Made by a program: the position numbers and the translations under genes. The notes beneath the pieces are model-generated. The model was not told where the DNA came from. It did not search any database and saw only the letters and a list, made by a program, of their open reading frames with translations. 64,000 bases of DNA from Euryarchaeota archaeon UBA557 (GTDB lineage: Archaea; Thermoplasmatota; Poseidoniia; Poseidoniales; Thalassarchaeaceae), in assembly GCA_002503285.1 (NCBI GenBank), contig DARI01000004.1, positions 1 to 64,000 of the forward strand, read 5' to 3'. Shown piece after piece: positions 25,744 through 35,220 of the stretch. Every line of letters starts with the position of its first letter. The stretch's first letter is position 1.

Positions 25744-27168
25744 ATGATTGGTGATTGGGTTTCAATAGGTTATCTCATTTCTGCTACTCTTTTTATATTT
25801 GGATTAAAGAATTTGGGCCATCCAAAAACTGCACCAAGGGGAAATAGATTAGGTGCAATGGGAATGACAGTAGCAATTTTCACCACTATAATAGAAATGA
25901 ATTTACTTGATGAGGGAATTATTGGATGGGAATTAATAATTTCTGGTTTAGTAATAGGTTCCGTTATAGGTTACATAATGGCTATCAGAGTAGAGATGAC
26001 TGGAATGCCAGAATTAGTTGCTTTATTCAATGGATTCGGTGGTGCTGCATCTGCATTAGTGGCATTATCAGAAAGTTGGAGATACATATATGAAAATGAT
26101 ATAGTTCCTAGTGGATTGGAATTAGCAGTTATTTATGTCGCAGCTGGATTATCTGCTCTTGTTGGATGGATGACTCTTACTGGTTCGTTACTAGCAATGT
26201 TCAAGCTAAAGGGCGGAGTCAATATTTTTGGTAAATGGTATCAAACTCCAACTTGGGGGCCTTCTTGGTTAAATTTTGTAAAAGTATCATTGTTCCTTTC
26301 TTCATTAATCCTGATATGTATGTCAATTAATAATCCTACGGATGAAAATTTATTATGGGCAATTATAATAATTTCTTGCGTCCTTGGCATATTGATTGTT
26401 CTACCGATTGGTGGTGCAGATATGCCAGTTGTCGTATCATTATTAAATTCACTATCAGGAATAGCAGCAGCATTTACAGGATTTATTATATCTAACAGTG
26501 TATTAATTGTAGCAGGTTCCTTAGTGGGGGCATCAGGATTAATTTTGACATTTATTATGTGTAAAGCAATGAATAGGACATTACCAGATGTTCTCTTCAA
26601 ATCATTCGGAGGATCTGAAAAGGCCACTCTTACCAGGACCAAAGTCGGTTCAGATGCCGAAGAAGTAGTTATGATGGTTGATGGTGCCCAAAAAGTAATA
26701 ATTGTTCCAGGATATGGGATGGCAGTAAGTCAATGTCAACATCAAGTAAAGGAATTCGCTGATTTATTAAAAAGTAAATTTGATACTGAAGTAAAATATG
26801 CCATTCATCCAGTTGCCGGAAGAATGCCAGGCCACATGAATGTATTACTTGCAGAGGCTAATGTCCCATATGAACAATTAATTGAGATGGAAGAAATTAA
26901 TCATGAATTTTCTGAGTGCGATATGGCAGTAATTATTGGTGCAAACGATACATGTAATCCAGCAGCACGTAGCGGAGTAGGGCCATTAGCAGGGATGCCA
27001 ATAATTGATGCAGATAAGGCGCGTTCTGTTGTCATAATAAAGAGAAGCCTTTCAGTTGGATATGCTGGTGTTGATAATGATCTATTTTATGAAGACAAGA
27101 CGATGATGCTTTTCGGAGATGGTAAAGCAATGATGAATAATCTTAATTCTGCACTTAAGGATTTATGA
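25744..27168 (+). CDS. pntB: NAD(P) transhydrogenase subunit beta
   Basis: The 474-residue beta subunit joins the dII membrane helices (about residues 1-270) to the cytosolic NADP(H)-binding dIII domain. dIII is seen as VPGYGMAVSQCQHQVKEFADLL, AIHPVAGRMPGHMNVLLAEANVPY and GANDTCNPAARSGVGPLAGMP, all close to bacterial PntB. It is the last gene of the pntAA-pntAB-pntB operon. A short 14-base gap separates it from the next gene, so read-through is possible. Confidence 0.97.
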   Translation: MIGDWVSIGYLISATLFIFGLKNLGHPKTAPRGNRLGAMGMTVAIFTTIIEMNLLDEGIIGWELIISGLVIGSVIGYIMAIRVEMTGMPELVALFNGFGGAASALVALSESWRYIYENDIVPSGLELAVIYVAAGLSALVGWMTLTGSLLAMFKLKGGVNIFGKWYQTPTWGPSWLNFVKVSLFLSSLILICMSINNPTDENLLWAIIIISCVLGILIVLPIGGADMPVVVSLLNSLSGIAAAFTGFIISNSVLIVAGSLVGASGLILTFIMCKAMNRTLPDVLFKSFGGSEKATLTRTKVGSDAEEVVMMVDGAQKVIIVPGYGMAVSQCQHQVKEFADLLKSKFDTEVKYAIHPVAGRMPGHMNVLLAEANVPYEQLIEMEEINHEFSECDMAVIIGANDTCNPAARSGVGPLAGMPIIDADKARSVVIIKRSLSVGYAGVDNDLFYEDKTMMLFGDGKAMMNNLNSALKDL

Positions 27169-27245
27169 TATAATGATTAATTATGAGGTCCTCTTCTAGT
27201 AATAGTTATGTGGCATTGGCTCCCGAAAATGAAATAGGTGGTGCG

Positions 27246-28298
27246 ATGAAGCAGACTATGAAAAGATCTAGTATTGTAATTTTAGTTATTGGATTACTAA
27301 TTATGCCAGTATTTGGTATGAGTGGAGGACCATCTGCTCTAAATTCAGATGAAGAACTAACGGTGAAATATGGATGTTCATGCCATAACAATGGAGCCAC
27401 CTCTGCTCGAGTAGTCGTAATGATTACAGGCGTTCCAATTATGTATGATACAAACTCGACATATGACCTTACTATAACTGTTGCCGATTCTTTGACACTA
27501 TCTGGGGGTAATGGTAATGTCAAAGCTGGCTTTTTACTATCATCCGATGCAGTGGGGGCATTTTCTTGGGAAGATAGTGAAGATATTCGACAAGCAGAAG
27601 ATCGAATAGATGATGTATCTCATTCAGATACTGACTCCGACGGGATTTGGAAAATTAAGTGGACGGCACCTTCAGAAGATGTTGGTCAAGTAAATTTTTG
27701 GTTAGCAGGAAATTCAGTCGATGGGGCCGGAATTCCAGATGAGAATGATTATTGGAATTTACTCTCTTTCTCAATAAATGCACCGGGTACTATCTCTACT
27801 GATGAATCAAACTCTACACTCCAAACAAGAACTATTTCAGTTGGCGATTATGATTCACTTTTCGTTTTAGAGATAACCGATGAACAAATTGAACAAGAGA
27901 AACAAGATGCACTTTCCCAAAAAATGTTCACACAAGGTAACATGTTCTTCTGGACAAGTTTAGTTGCATTGATAGTTGGCGGAGTATTCCAAAGGGAAAT
28001 ACTAGAACGAAGATATGGGGAGGGACCTGAATATTTGGCTAAAGAATTAGCCTATCCTGAAGCATTAAGGAGGATTTCATATACTTTTGTTTCATTCTAT
28101 CTTGGATTTAGGTGGTTAGTAAATGATGCAACTTTGGAATTCCCTCCGCAAGCATTGGTTGGTGAAGATGCCGGAGTTACTGATTTAACTTCCTTTATTA
28201 TTGGTTCAATGTTCTTCATTAGCGCATGGTCGGCGTATGGCGTTTACCGTACAATAAGATCAGCTTCGACGGAACCTAAGGTAAAGGATATTTTGTGA
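27246..28298 (+). CDS. Surface protein with Reeler/choice-of-anchor-V-like domain
   Basis: ATG 27246 is preceded by an AGGTGGTG site and begins a signal peptide (MKQTMKRSSIVILVIGLLIMP). An upstream in-frame ATG at 27183 is less likely. Residues about 35-210 resemble the Reeler/choice-of-anchor V domain: a GCSCHNNG motif near its start, then a beta-sandwich with DGIWKIKWTAPSEDVGQVNFWLAGNSV. After a Gln/Glu-rich helix there are hydrophobic segments near the C-terminus, so the domain is held outside the membrane. The CSCH motif is not a CxxCH haem site. Ligand and role are unknown. Confidence 0.78.
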   Translation: MKQTMKRSSIVILVIGLLIMPVFGMSGGPSALNSDEELTVKYGCSCHNNGATSARVVVMITGVPIMYDTNSTYDLTITVADSLTLSGGNGNVKAGFLLSSDAVGAFSWEDSEDIRQAEDRIDDVSHSDTDSDGIWKIKWTAPSEDVGQVNFWLAGNSVDGAGIPDENDYWNLLSFSINAPGTISTDESNSTLQTRTISVGDYDSLFVLEITDEQIEQEKQDALSQKMFTQGNMFFWTSLVALIVGGVFQREILERRYGEGPEYLAKELAYPEALRRISYTFVSFYLGFRWLVNDATLEFPPQALVGEDAGVTDLTSFIIGSMFFISAWSAYGVYRTIRSASTEPKVKDIL

Positions 28299-28299
28299 T

Positions 28300-29400
28300 A
28301 TGGTTGTTTTAGTATCCAAAGATAATAAAAAGTCTGTTAATCAACACTTACATGACTTAGTTTATTTATTGAGGATCAATCTCACACTATTTATTATTTT
28401 TTCTTTTTTGTGGGCATTTTTTATTGAGGATATATTTTCACATTGGATAAATTCTTTAAATATTTTAAATATAAATTCAAAACTTACTATCTATGGCCCA
28501 TATGAATGGATTGAAATACAATGGTCAATGATATTTGTATTAGCATTAATTTCTATTATGCCCTTTCTATCATATTCAATCTTTAAATTTTTCAAAAATG
28601 GGCTTCTTCCAAGTGAAAAATCTTGGCTGTCTATATTATTATTCATAAATCTTGTAATGGTTCCTGTATTATTATTGTCAATATGGTTTATCATTTTACC
28701 TAATGTTATTGGTGAATTATCAGCACATTCCTCAATTTATGGAATCGATAATCGTTATGATGTAACTACTATTTTTAGGTTTACGATGGGAATATCCTTG
28801 ATTTTTATAATATTTTCATTCAGCACAATATCAATAAGCTTGGCACGATTATTAGGCTTATTTGAAAGCAACAGTAATTTCTTAAATGAAAAGATTATTT
28901 TATTTTCTGCTAGTTTAATAATTTTATCTCTACCAGATGAATTTGAAGGTTTAAAAATAATAATCGCAATTTTAATTATCTCAATTGCTAACTTATTTTC
29001 TCTTACTATTCCTAATTATCCATTAGGTAGAAGGTCATATACTGTAAAGGAACGTATATCTAGTAAAGGTAATTCTGAAAAGTACTCAATTATAGATTGT
29101 AATTGTGAGGGGGCATGTCCCAAATTTCCAACCAACTTCCAACCATCGGGAGTCGCAATACCAAAATGCAGCGCTATTTGCTTAAATGGAGAGGAACAAG
29201 ATAAATTAATTGAAATGGTAATTGGACATAATATATCTCAAATAATAATTACTGGATGTGACGGACTTCCTCTTCCTAATAACTTTAAAAATATCTTAGA
29301 AATTAATAATTGTAAGATATTAGGTCTAGAATGGATGGATTCAGAATTTTCTGACGATGAAATGTGGAAATTAAATACTTTATGCGATTCTATATCTTGA
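28300..29400 (+). CDS. tatC: TatC-like translocase subunit with cysteine-rich C-terminal domain
   Basis: Residues 1 to about 245 have six hydrophobic segments and the TatC layout: an N-terminal HLHDLVYLLR (compare HLxELRxR), a cytoplasmic loop resembling the family FxxPGL..xEr segment (FFKNGLLPSEKSW) and a late LSLPDEFEG loop. TatC receives twin-arginine precursors. Beyond the usual end (about 250 residues) there are about 115 extra residues with seven cysteines, starting CNCEGACP at residue 267 and including an ITGCDGLPLP motif. It follows the Reeler-like gene by one base. The extension is not recognised. Confidence 0.75.
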   Translation: MVVLVSKDNKKSVNQHLHDLVYLLRINLTLFIIFSFLWAFFIEDIFSHWINSLNILNINSKLTIYGPYEWIEIQWSMIFVLALISIMPFLSYSIFKFFKNGLLPSEKSWLSILLFINLVMVPVLLLSIWFIILPNVIGELSAHSSIYGIDNRYDVTTIFRFTMGISLIFIIFSFSTISISLARLLGLFESNSNFLNEKIILFSASLIILSLPDEFEGLKIIIAILIISIANLFSLTIPNYPLGRRSYTVKERISSKGNSEKYSIIDCNCEGACPKFPTNFQPSGVAIPKCSAICLNGEEQDKLIEMVIGHNISQIIITGCDGLPLPNNFKNILEINNCKILGLEWMDSEFSDDEMWKLNTLCDSIS

Positions 29401-29448
29401 CAAACATCATTACAATTAATTAAAATCTTACATCATGTAGGCCAACAT

Positions 29449-31401
29449 ATGAACAGAGTCAGAGTGGTGCTGGCTATTTTGCTTATATTTGGTGGAATGT
29501 TTGCTCAATTAAATTCTGAATATATTCAAAATAGATTGGAATCAAATGTTACTAATGACGAAAATAGTTTGATTCCAATCCAAGAAGAAGAAGAATGGCT
29601 AGTTTTGAAAATAGAATTCATTGATAGTTTTTTTGACAATAGTTTACTTTCTGATTTTTTTGAAGGTGAATTTTCTGCAACATCTTACATAAAATCTATT
29701 AGTCCAAAGTCAAATCTAAATGTAACTATTATCGATGAAGTATGGCATACTGATCAATCTGAATCATTTTGGGGCCAAGATTCTGATAATGGAAGGGATG
29801 TAACAGATAATAATGGCGTCCAAAATCTAGTAAAAGAAGCTGTTAACGGACTATTGACCAATATTGATTTATCAAAATGGGACTTTAATAATGACGGGAT
29901 AGTGGACCGTCTACTGGTCATCCACTCTGGTAATGCTCAGGAGTCTAGTGGAATAACTTCATCAATTTGGAGTCATTTTTCAGGAATTGATGCACCAATA
30001 GGGATATCCAAATGGTCAATAGAGCATTATACAATTGTTTCTCTTTCATCAGGATTAGGAACGATAATGCATGAAATGTTACATCAAATGGGTGCAGTAG
30101 ATCTGTATGATGTCCATAGTAATTCACCTTCTTCTAATTGGAATGGATTGGGTATTTGGGATATAATGGCTGGAGGTAACTGGAATGGCGACGGGAAGAT
30201 ACCCTCTCTCCCAAGTGCTTCAACTCTGGAATTAATTGGAGCAGGAAATTCGATTAATATAGTTCCTAATGAAGGATCTTCAATACTTTTAACTCCTATT
30301 TCCGAAGGTGGACACACCATTAAAATTCTAATTTCACCAAGTGAATCTATAAGATTGTCTGTAAGATCTAATGGTTTTGACAGCTCACTACCTAGTTCAG
30401 GTTTATTGGTTGAGCACCAAGATTTAGATAATGGTAATTTGGATTATAACCTAGTTAATACTGATCCAAAGGTAGCGTGGCTGAAGATTATAGAAGCAGA
30501 TGGCAATGATGCATTACAAAGGGGAAGAAATATGGGTGAGGCAGGTGATTTATTTTCAGATGGAGAATCATTCGGTAACAAAGGAATTTATATTAGGGAC
30601 AATCATGGTCGTTTGGTAACTTGGACAGCAACAGTAAGTAATACTAATTATGATGAAAATGGCAATGTCGTCAATATGACCATTAATTTTGAAAATTATA
30701 AAGATAATTCTATCGACATATTAACGCCTAGAAGTCCAATTCAATTATTATCAAATGAGATAGCTTACATCGATATAATGTCCAATAAATCATGCGATTT
30801 AAATTTGAATCTCACATACAATGGGATCAAAAATTTCGATAATTATGAAATTATTCCTGGCTTCAATAAGGTTCCTTTACTAAATCATTCTTATTTAGGC
30901 CGAAGTAATGGGCAATTAAAAGGATATATTGGTTGCAATAATTCACCATATATTGATATTGAAATAAATTGGATAAAAATTGGCCATAAATTAATATTAG
31001 AAGAATTAGAAATAGTAATCCCTTGGGATGAAGATTCTAGCGTAGCAATATATCCTGAATATATTGGAAACGAATCTAGATTTTATTCTATTTCGGTCTC
31101 CGGTGCAATTAGTAGGATATCAGAACCTATTACTCAAGGTCCATTATATCCTGGCGAACCAATAATTCTTGAAGTATCTCCTGACGGATTATTGGAAAGT
31201 GGAATGGTCGCCAAAGGAGAATTGATATTTATAGATGGCAATTCACTTGAACAAAGACTGCCCATTATACTCCAAGCAGAATCTCCATTTATTGGTGAAG
31301 GATGGTTGCCTTGGATATCTCAACCAGGTAACGGAGTATTTTTAATTTCTATTTTACTTGCATTATCTCTACTTACAAATAAAAGCAAAAAAACAAAATA
31401 A
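29449..31401 (+). CDS. Secreted M6-family metalloprotease with membrane anchor
   Basis: The 650-residue precursor starts with a signal peptide (residues 1-23). The zinc motif HEMLHQMGAVD at residues 208-218 fits HExxHxxGxxD of the immune-inhibitor-A (M6) peptidases, and the neighbouring NGLGIWDIMAGGNWNG segment is the typical Met-turn region. A beta-sandwich-rich stretch follows, ending in a C-terminal hydrophobic anchor and a short Lys-rich tail. The enzyme should degrade proteins outside the cell, fitting a particle- or protein-using heterotroph. It stands alone and converges on endA. Confidence 0.9.
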   Translation: MNRVRVVLAILLIFGGMFAQLNSEYIQNRLESNVTNDENSLIPIQEEEEWLVLKIEFIDSFFDNSLLSDFFEGEFSATSYIKSISPKSNLNVTIIDEVWHTDQSESFWGQDSDNGRDVTDNNGVQNLVKEAVNGLLTNIDLSKWDFNNDGIVDRLLVIHSGNAQESSGITSSIWSHFSGIDAPIGISKWSIEHYTIVSLSSGLGTIMHEMLHQMGAVDLYDVHSNSPSSNWNGLGIWDIMAGGNWNGDGKIPSLPSASTLELIGAGNSINIVPNEGSSILLTPISEGGHTIKILISPSESIRLSVRSNGFDSSLPSSGLLVEHQDLDNGNLDYNLVNTDPKVAWLKIIEADGNDALQRGRNMGEAGDLFSDGESFGNKGIYIRDNHGRLVTWTATVSNTNYDENGNVVNMTINFENYKDNSIDILTPRSPIQLLSNEIAYIDIMSNKSCDLNLNLTYNGIKNFDNYEIIPGFNKVPLLNHSYLGRSNGQLKGYIGCNNSPYIDIEINWIKIGHKLILEELEIVIPWDEDSSVAIYPEYIGNESRFYSISVSGAISRISEPITQGPLYPGEPIILEVSPDGLLESGMVAKGELIFIDGNSLEQRLPIILQAESPFIGEGWLPWISQPGNGVFLISILLALSLLTNKSKKTK

Positions 31402-32424
31402 TTAGCGTTTTATTGGATTATTCCATCTGGAATCAGCCGGTGGACGTGTTATAGAAATATAATTCCAAATATCGTTTTTAATCGGATATAACCATTTTTT
31501 ATTGACTCCTGCTGCTAATCTAGATGAAAGACAAGCTTCTTCCCAATTAATTGGTCCATTATTTGGATGAACTACAAGCCAAGGCGCATGATCTTCGCCT
31601 AATGCAGTATCATAACATCTCCATTTTGATCCGTATTTGAAACCGGGTCTAGGATGTAATCCCCTGTTAATCAAATCTAATTTTATACTAGTGGATATGT
31701 CAATGCTTTCACCTTCTTTTGCTATGAAATAATTGATTATATTCTGCATATCTTCATCTAAAATTCTACCGCCTGTATAAGGTATGCCAATATTTTCCCA
31801 TGCCCATTGACCATCATGTGGAATAAAGATATTACCATTAGATAATTTAATGGAACCCTGTATTTGATTAATTTCAATATAATCATCTTTCTTGGGAATA
31901 GGCATATCGCCTTTTGGACTTAATATTTGGATCCTATATGTGACTACTGCTAATTCATTATCTACAATTAATACTTCTGCAATACGTTCATTTTTAGTCA
32001 CATTTTCACACCATTGATATAATTCTTTAATATTTAATGGACAGGAGGAGTGAAACCATCGAATTTCAGAAATAGGTTTTTCATTTCTAGGATGATGGTC
32101 CGATGGCCACCTAAGTCCCCAAGATTCACTTTGAATATTAAAATCAAAATTTAATGAATTTTCAGATAACATTATTTTATTCCCTGGTTTTCTTAAAGAT
32201 TCCAATATTGTGTATTCTTCAATCAAATCGGGATTTAATTTCAAACATTCAGTAACCCAATTCTCACTTGGTAAATCTATATTCCTATGCTCATTACAGA
32301 ATAACATTTCAGCATTAGTTAAAAATATCATATCTTCAGACATTATACGTCCTATGGCAGACTTATGCCATAACCTATTTGCTGCTGAACCTTCATAATG
32401 GACTCCACTAGCATCCCGATTCAT
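31402..32424 (-). CDS. endA: tRNA-splicing endonuclease
   Basis: EndA cuts intron-containing archaeal tRNA precursors at bulge-helix-bulge structures. The C-terminal catalytic half matches the family: Tyr271 (WRCYD), His279 (EDHAPWLV) and Lys309 or Lys310 (GVNKKWL) form the catalytic triad. At 340 residues it is about twice a single-unit EndA. Its N-terminal half looks like a degenerate second copy, so it is probably the two-unit homodimeric form. Whether the tRNAs here carry introns cannot be judged, as the single tRNA in the window has none. Confidence 0.93.
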   Translation of the reverse strand: MNRDASGVHYEGSAANRLWHKSAIGRIMSEDMIFLTNAEMLFCNEHRNIDLPSENWVTECLKLNPDLIEEYTILESLRKPGNKIMLSENSLNFDFNIQSESWGLRWPSDHHPRNEKPISEIRWFHSSCPLNIKELYQWCENVTKNERIAEVLIVDNELAVVTYRIQILSPKGDMPIPKKDDYIEINQIQGSIKLSNGNIFIPHDGQWAWENIGIPYTGGRILDEDMQNIINYFIAKEGESIDISTSIKLDLINRGLHPRPGFKYGSKWRCYDTALGEDHAPWLVVHPNNGPINWEEACLSSRLAAGVNKKWLYPIKNDIWNYISITRPPADSRWNNPIKR

Positions 32425-32501
32425 GATTTCGGGTAATAGTATAGGATTTTATACCGTCGGTTAACCCAAATATGAACAGTGATAACATCTACGGAGGTTT
32501 G

Positions 32502-33560
32502 ATGACAATGAATGCGGAGCAAGATATTCAATACAAAACTCTTCTCAGGTTAAGATCTCTTTTGGATAATATTAATAATTCTAAAGTTACATTAATTGGC
32601 GATATTATGTTAGACAGGTATTATCATGGTTTTGCTAATAACTTGAACTCAACAGCCCCAGTTCCAGTTATTAAAATAATAGATTCTGATGAATCTCCAG
32701 GTGCTGCGGCACATATAGCATTGGGATTAAATTCTCTTGGTATGTCTATACAATTGTTTTCTTGCGTAGGTGATGATGCTGAAGGTGATATAATTCTCTC
32801 CACATTATCTGATGAAGGTATTAATATATCCAATATTGTGAAGATTCCAAATAGAAAAACATTAACAAAAATAAGATTTTATGGTAGTAGGGAAAGTCTA
32901 CTTGACAATAGTCAAATATTACTACAGGCTGATAGGGAAGCTTTAGAACCTCTTCCTATGGAAACATCTGATGAACTTGTAGCTAGGGCAAAATTAAATT
33001 TAAATAATAGCTGTGCGTTAGTTATTTCTGATTATGACAAAGGAGTAGTGTCAACAAAAGGAGCTATAGAATTAATTAAGATAGCTAATTCAAAAGATAT
33101 TCCGATTATAGTAGATCCTAAGTTAACAGGTTTAGAGAAAAGCAGGAATGCTACAATAGTACTTTTTGAAATAAGGGGACTAGAATTACTTCAAAGAAGA
33201 TTAGTTTTAGAAGATAGTGCTCAAACCGCACAGAATTTAATATCAGAATATGAATGGAATTCATTATTAGTTTTAGGAGGCATAGAGGGGATGACATTAT
33301 ACAGATTAGGCGAAGTTCCAATTTTCTTTCCTTGTAATGCTACTTTCACAGATCAACAGATAGGCCTTCATGATGCAGCAGCAGCAGCCTTAGCAGTTTC
33401 CCTAGGAAATGGTTTTTCGTTATTGGATTCCGTAACTCTCGCATCGGCCGCATGTGATTGTATTCTGTCTGCTACTGCCTCAAAAGAATTCATTTCAAAA
33501 GATGGCTTATATCTATGGTTGGATGAACTATCATGGCGCATGCGAATATCTGAAAGGTAA
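32502..33560 (+). CDS. PfkB/HldE-like sugar kinase homologue with altered active site
   Basis: The protein follows the fold order of HldE/RfaE-type ribokinases (GDIMLDRYYHG; DSDESPGAAAHIA; later GLHDAAAAALAVSLGNG). Three signatures are changed: the GGAANVA motif is GAAAHIA, the NxxE metal motif is missing (VLFEIRGLE where TPNxxE is expected), and GAGD is GLHD, though the catalytic Asp is kept. It could be a pseudokinase or have a shifted substrate. GGAGG at 32493-32497 favours ATG 32502 or 32508; the ATG at 32472 has no such site. No heptose genes are nearby. Confidence 0.75.
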   Translation: MTMNAEQDIQYKTLLRLRSLLDNINNSKVTLIGDIMLDRYYHGFANNLNSTAPVPVIKIIDSDESPGAAAHIALGLNSLGMSIQLFSCVGDDAEGDIILSTLSDEGINISNIVKIPNRKTLTKIRFYGSRESLLDNSQILLQADREALEPLPMETSDELVARAKLNLNNSCALVISDYDKGVVSTKGAIELIKIANSKDIPIIVDPKLTGLEKSRNATIVLFEIRGLELLQRRLVLEDSAQTAQNLISEYEWNSLLVLGGIEGMTLYRLGEVPIFFPCNATFTDQQIGLHDAAAAALAVSLGNGFSLLDSVTLASAACDCILSATASKEFISKDGLYLWLDELSWRMRISER

Positions 33561-33611
33561 TTCACTCAGTAATCCATTGGGTTCAATAATACTAGCACAG
33601 GCGAGTAACTA

Positions 33612-35156
33612 GTGAGAATCGTTAGTTTCGTACTTATTTTGATTTTTATTAATCCTCTATCTTTCGTTATTGGCAATGCCGATGCCGAAACAAATAATTA
33701 CTATAATTTTGGATTTTACGATTCCGAACCAGTTACTTCTCAAGATATTTTTACTGTTTCAGGTTATCTAAATTCAGAACTTAATCAAACATTTATATCT
33801 TGGTCAATTTCAAATTTTGGAAGTATACTGTCTTCAAATTCATTTGAATTTTACGGAACTGAAAAGATTAATTCACTTTATAATTATGATTGGGAGATAG
33901 AAATTAATCCCATTAATTTAGGAATATGTACTTGCTTAATCACTATATCTACGGGAATAAATGAAATATTGACCATCAGTAAACCAATTTTCATCATGGA
34001 TGGTACAATCTTAAATGATTCAAAAACTAAACCAGCCATTTCAATTTTATCTCCTGTAGATGAATTAATTTACACCAATGAATTATTAATTTCTGGTTTT
34101 GCTTGGAACTATGATTCCACTATTCCTAATGTATCGTGGTCAATCAATAGTGTATTTTTATTAGAAGGGCAGATAACTTGCCAAATGGATTTTATCGAAT
34201 TATCTAATATCTCAACAAGGCTAATCGACGATGGTTCAGAAGTTCATCATAATTCTTTTAATATAGATGTTGATATTAGTTCTCTTGATGATGGATGGTA
34301 TTCATTATATGTCTGGTCCCACGACAGTATTGAATCCAATTTAATTAATTCAGAATTAAAATGTGTTTCAATTAAAATTGATAATGATTCTCCAATAGTC
34401 GTTATCAATTACCCAGGTATTTCAGATTATAATTATACTCAGGAATCAATAATTCCCGAAATTTCATTACTTGAAAACTCCCCCAGATTATCATTTGATG
34501 GGAGTGTATCAAATGATCCCTTTTGGGGAAGAAATGGACTTTCATTCGTTTGGACATTAGTAGAAATTATCCCCAATATTCACAATGATGATTATATTGT
34601 CGAAGTAATTGAGATTATTAGCGGTAATGATAAAAAAGTTTTTTCATTGACTACAGATAAATCAGGTTTGTTTAGACTTACATTGTCTGTATCAGATTTG
34701 TCTGGAAATATTGATAGTAAAGATATCCATATTCTTATAACAAACTTAAATCCTATAGCTAAACTAAAAATAAATGGCCAAGACGTTATGGATGGAGACG
34801 ATATTATACTATCGAATTTTAATGAATTAATCTTAGATGCAACAAATTCAAGTGACACTGCTAATGACATGGAATCATTGAATTGCATATGGAAAGTTAA
34901 TAATATTCCATATTATGAGGATTGTTACAGAAAATTTATTTGGCCAGAATCCGTAACTAATGATAAATTCATACTTACTTTAGAAGTATCTGATAATGAT
35001 GGCCTTATTTCTCATATATCTATAGCAGTATTATCTGATGAAGCAAATAATAATGGATATTACATGATCTTATTATTGATTATCTCCATAATTTTTGTAT
35101 CATACGCTTTTTACAAGAGATTTAATGTACTTGAAAATAATATTCCAAAGTGGTAG
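33612..35156 (+). CDS. Secreted PKD-like protein with C-terminal anchor
   Basis: The 514-residue protein has a GTG start, a signal peptide (MRIVSFVLILIFINPLSFVIG), an extracellular part with repeated beta-sandwich domains (about residues 130-440, with DNDSP and DNDGL-type loops as in PKD and cadherin-like repeats) and a C-terminal membrane helix plus short basic tail. Such proteins are common in the S-layer or surface of marine archaea, but no specific ligand is visible. Codon use resembles the neighbouring genes. Confidence 0.75.
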   Translation: MRIVSFVLILIFINPLSFVIGNADAETNNYYNFGFYDSEPVTSQDIFTVSGYLNSELNQTFISWSISNFGSILSSNSFEFYGTEKINSLYNYDWEIEINPINLGICTCLITISTGINEILTISKPIFIMDGTILNDSKTKPAISILSPVDELIYTNELLISGFAWNYDSTIPNVSWSINSVFLLEGQITCQMDFIELSNISTRLIDDGSEVHHNSFNIDVDISSLDDGWYSLYVWSHDSIESNLINSELKCVSIKIDNDSPIVVINYPGISDYNYTQESIIPEISLLENSPRLSFDGSVSNDPFWGRNGLSFVWTLVEIIPNIHNDDYIVEVIEIISGNDKKVFSLTTDKSGLFRLTLSVSDLSGNIDSKDIHILITNLNPIAKLKINGQDVMDGDDIILSNFNELILDATNSSDTANDMESLNCIWKVNNIPYYEDCYRKFIWPESVTNDKFILTLEVSDNDGLISHISIAVLSDEANNNGYYMILLLIISIIFVSYAFYKRFNVLENNIPKW

Positions 35157-35220
35157 ATTATTGTATTATAAATAGATGAATAATCCTATTAATGGTTGTA
35201 TTATGGAATGAGTGTTAAAC

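Noticed and set aside
27385..27399. Possible c-type haem site in the Reeler-like protein
   Set aside because: The motif is CSCH with one residue between the cysteines, not CxxCH.
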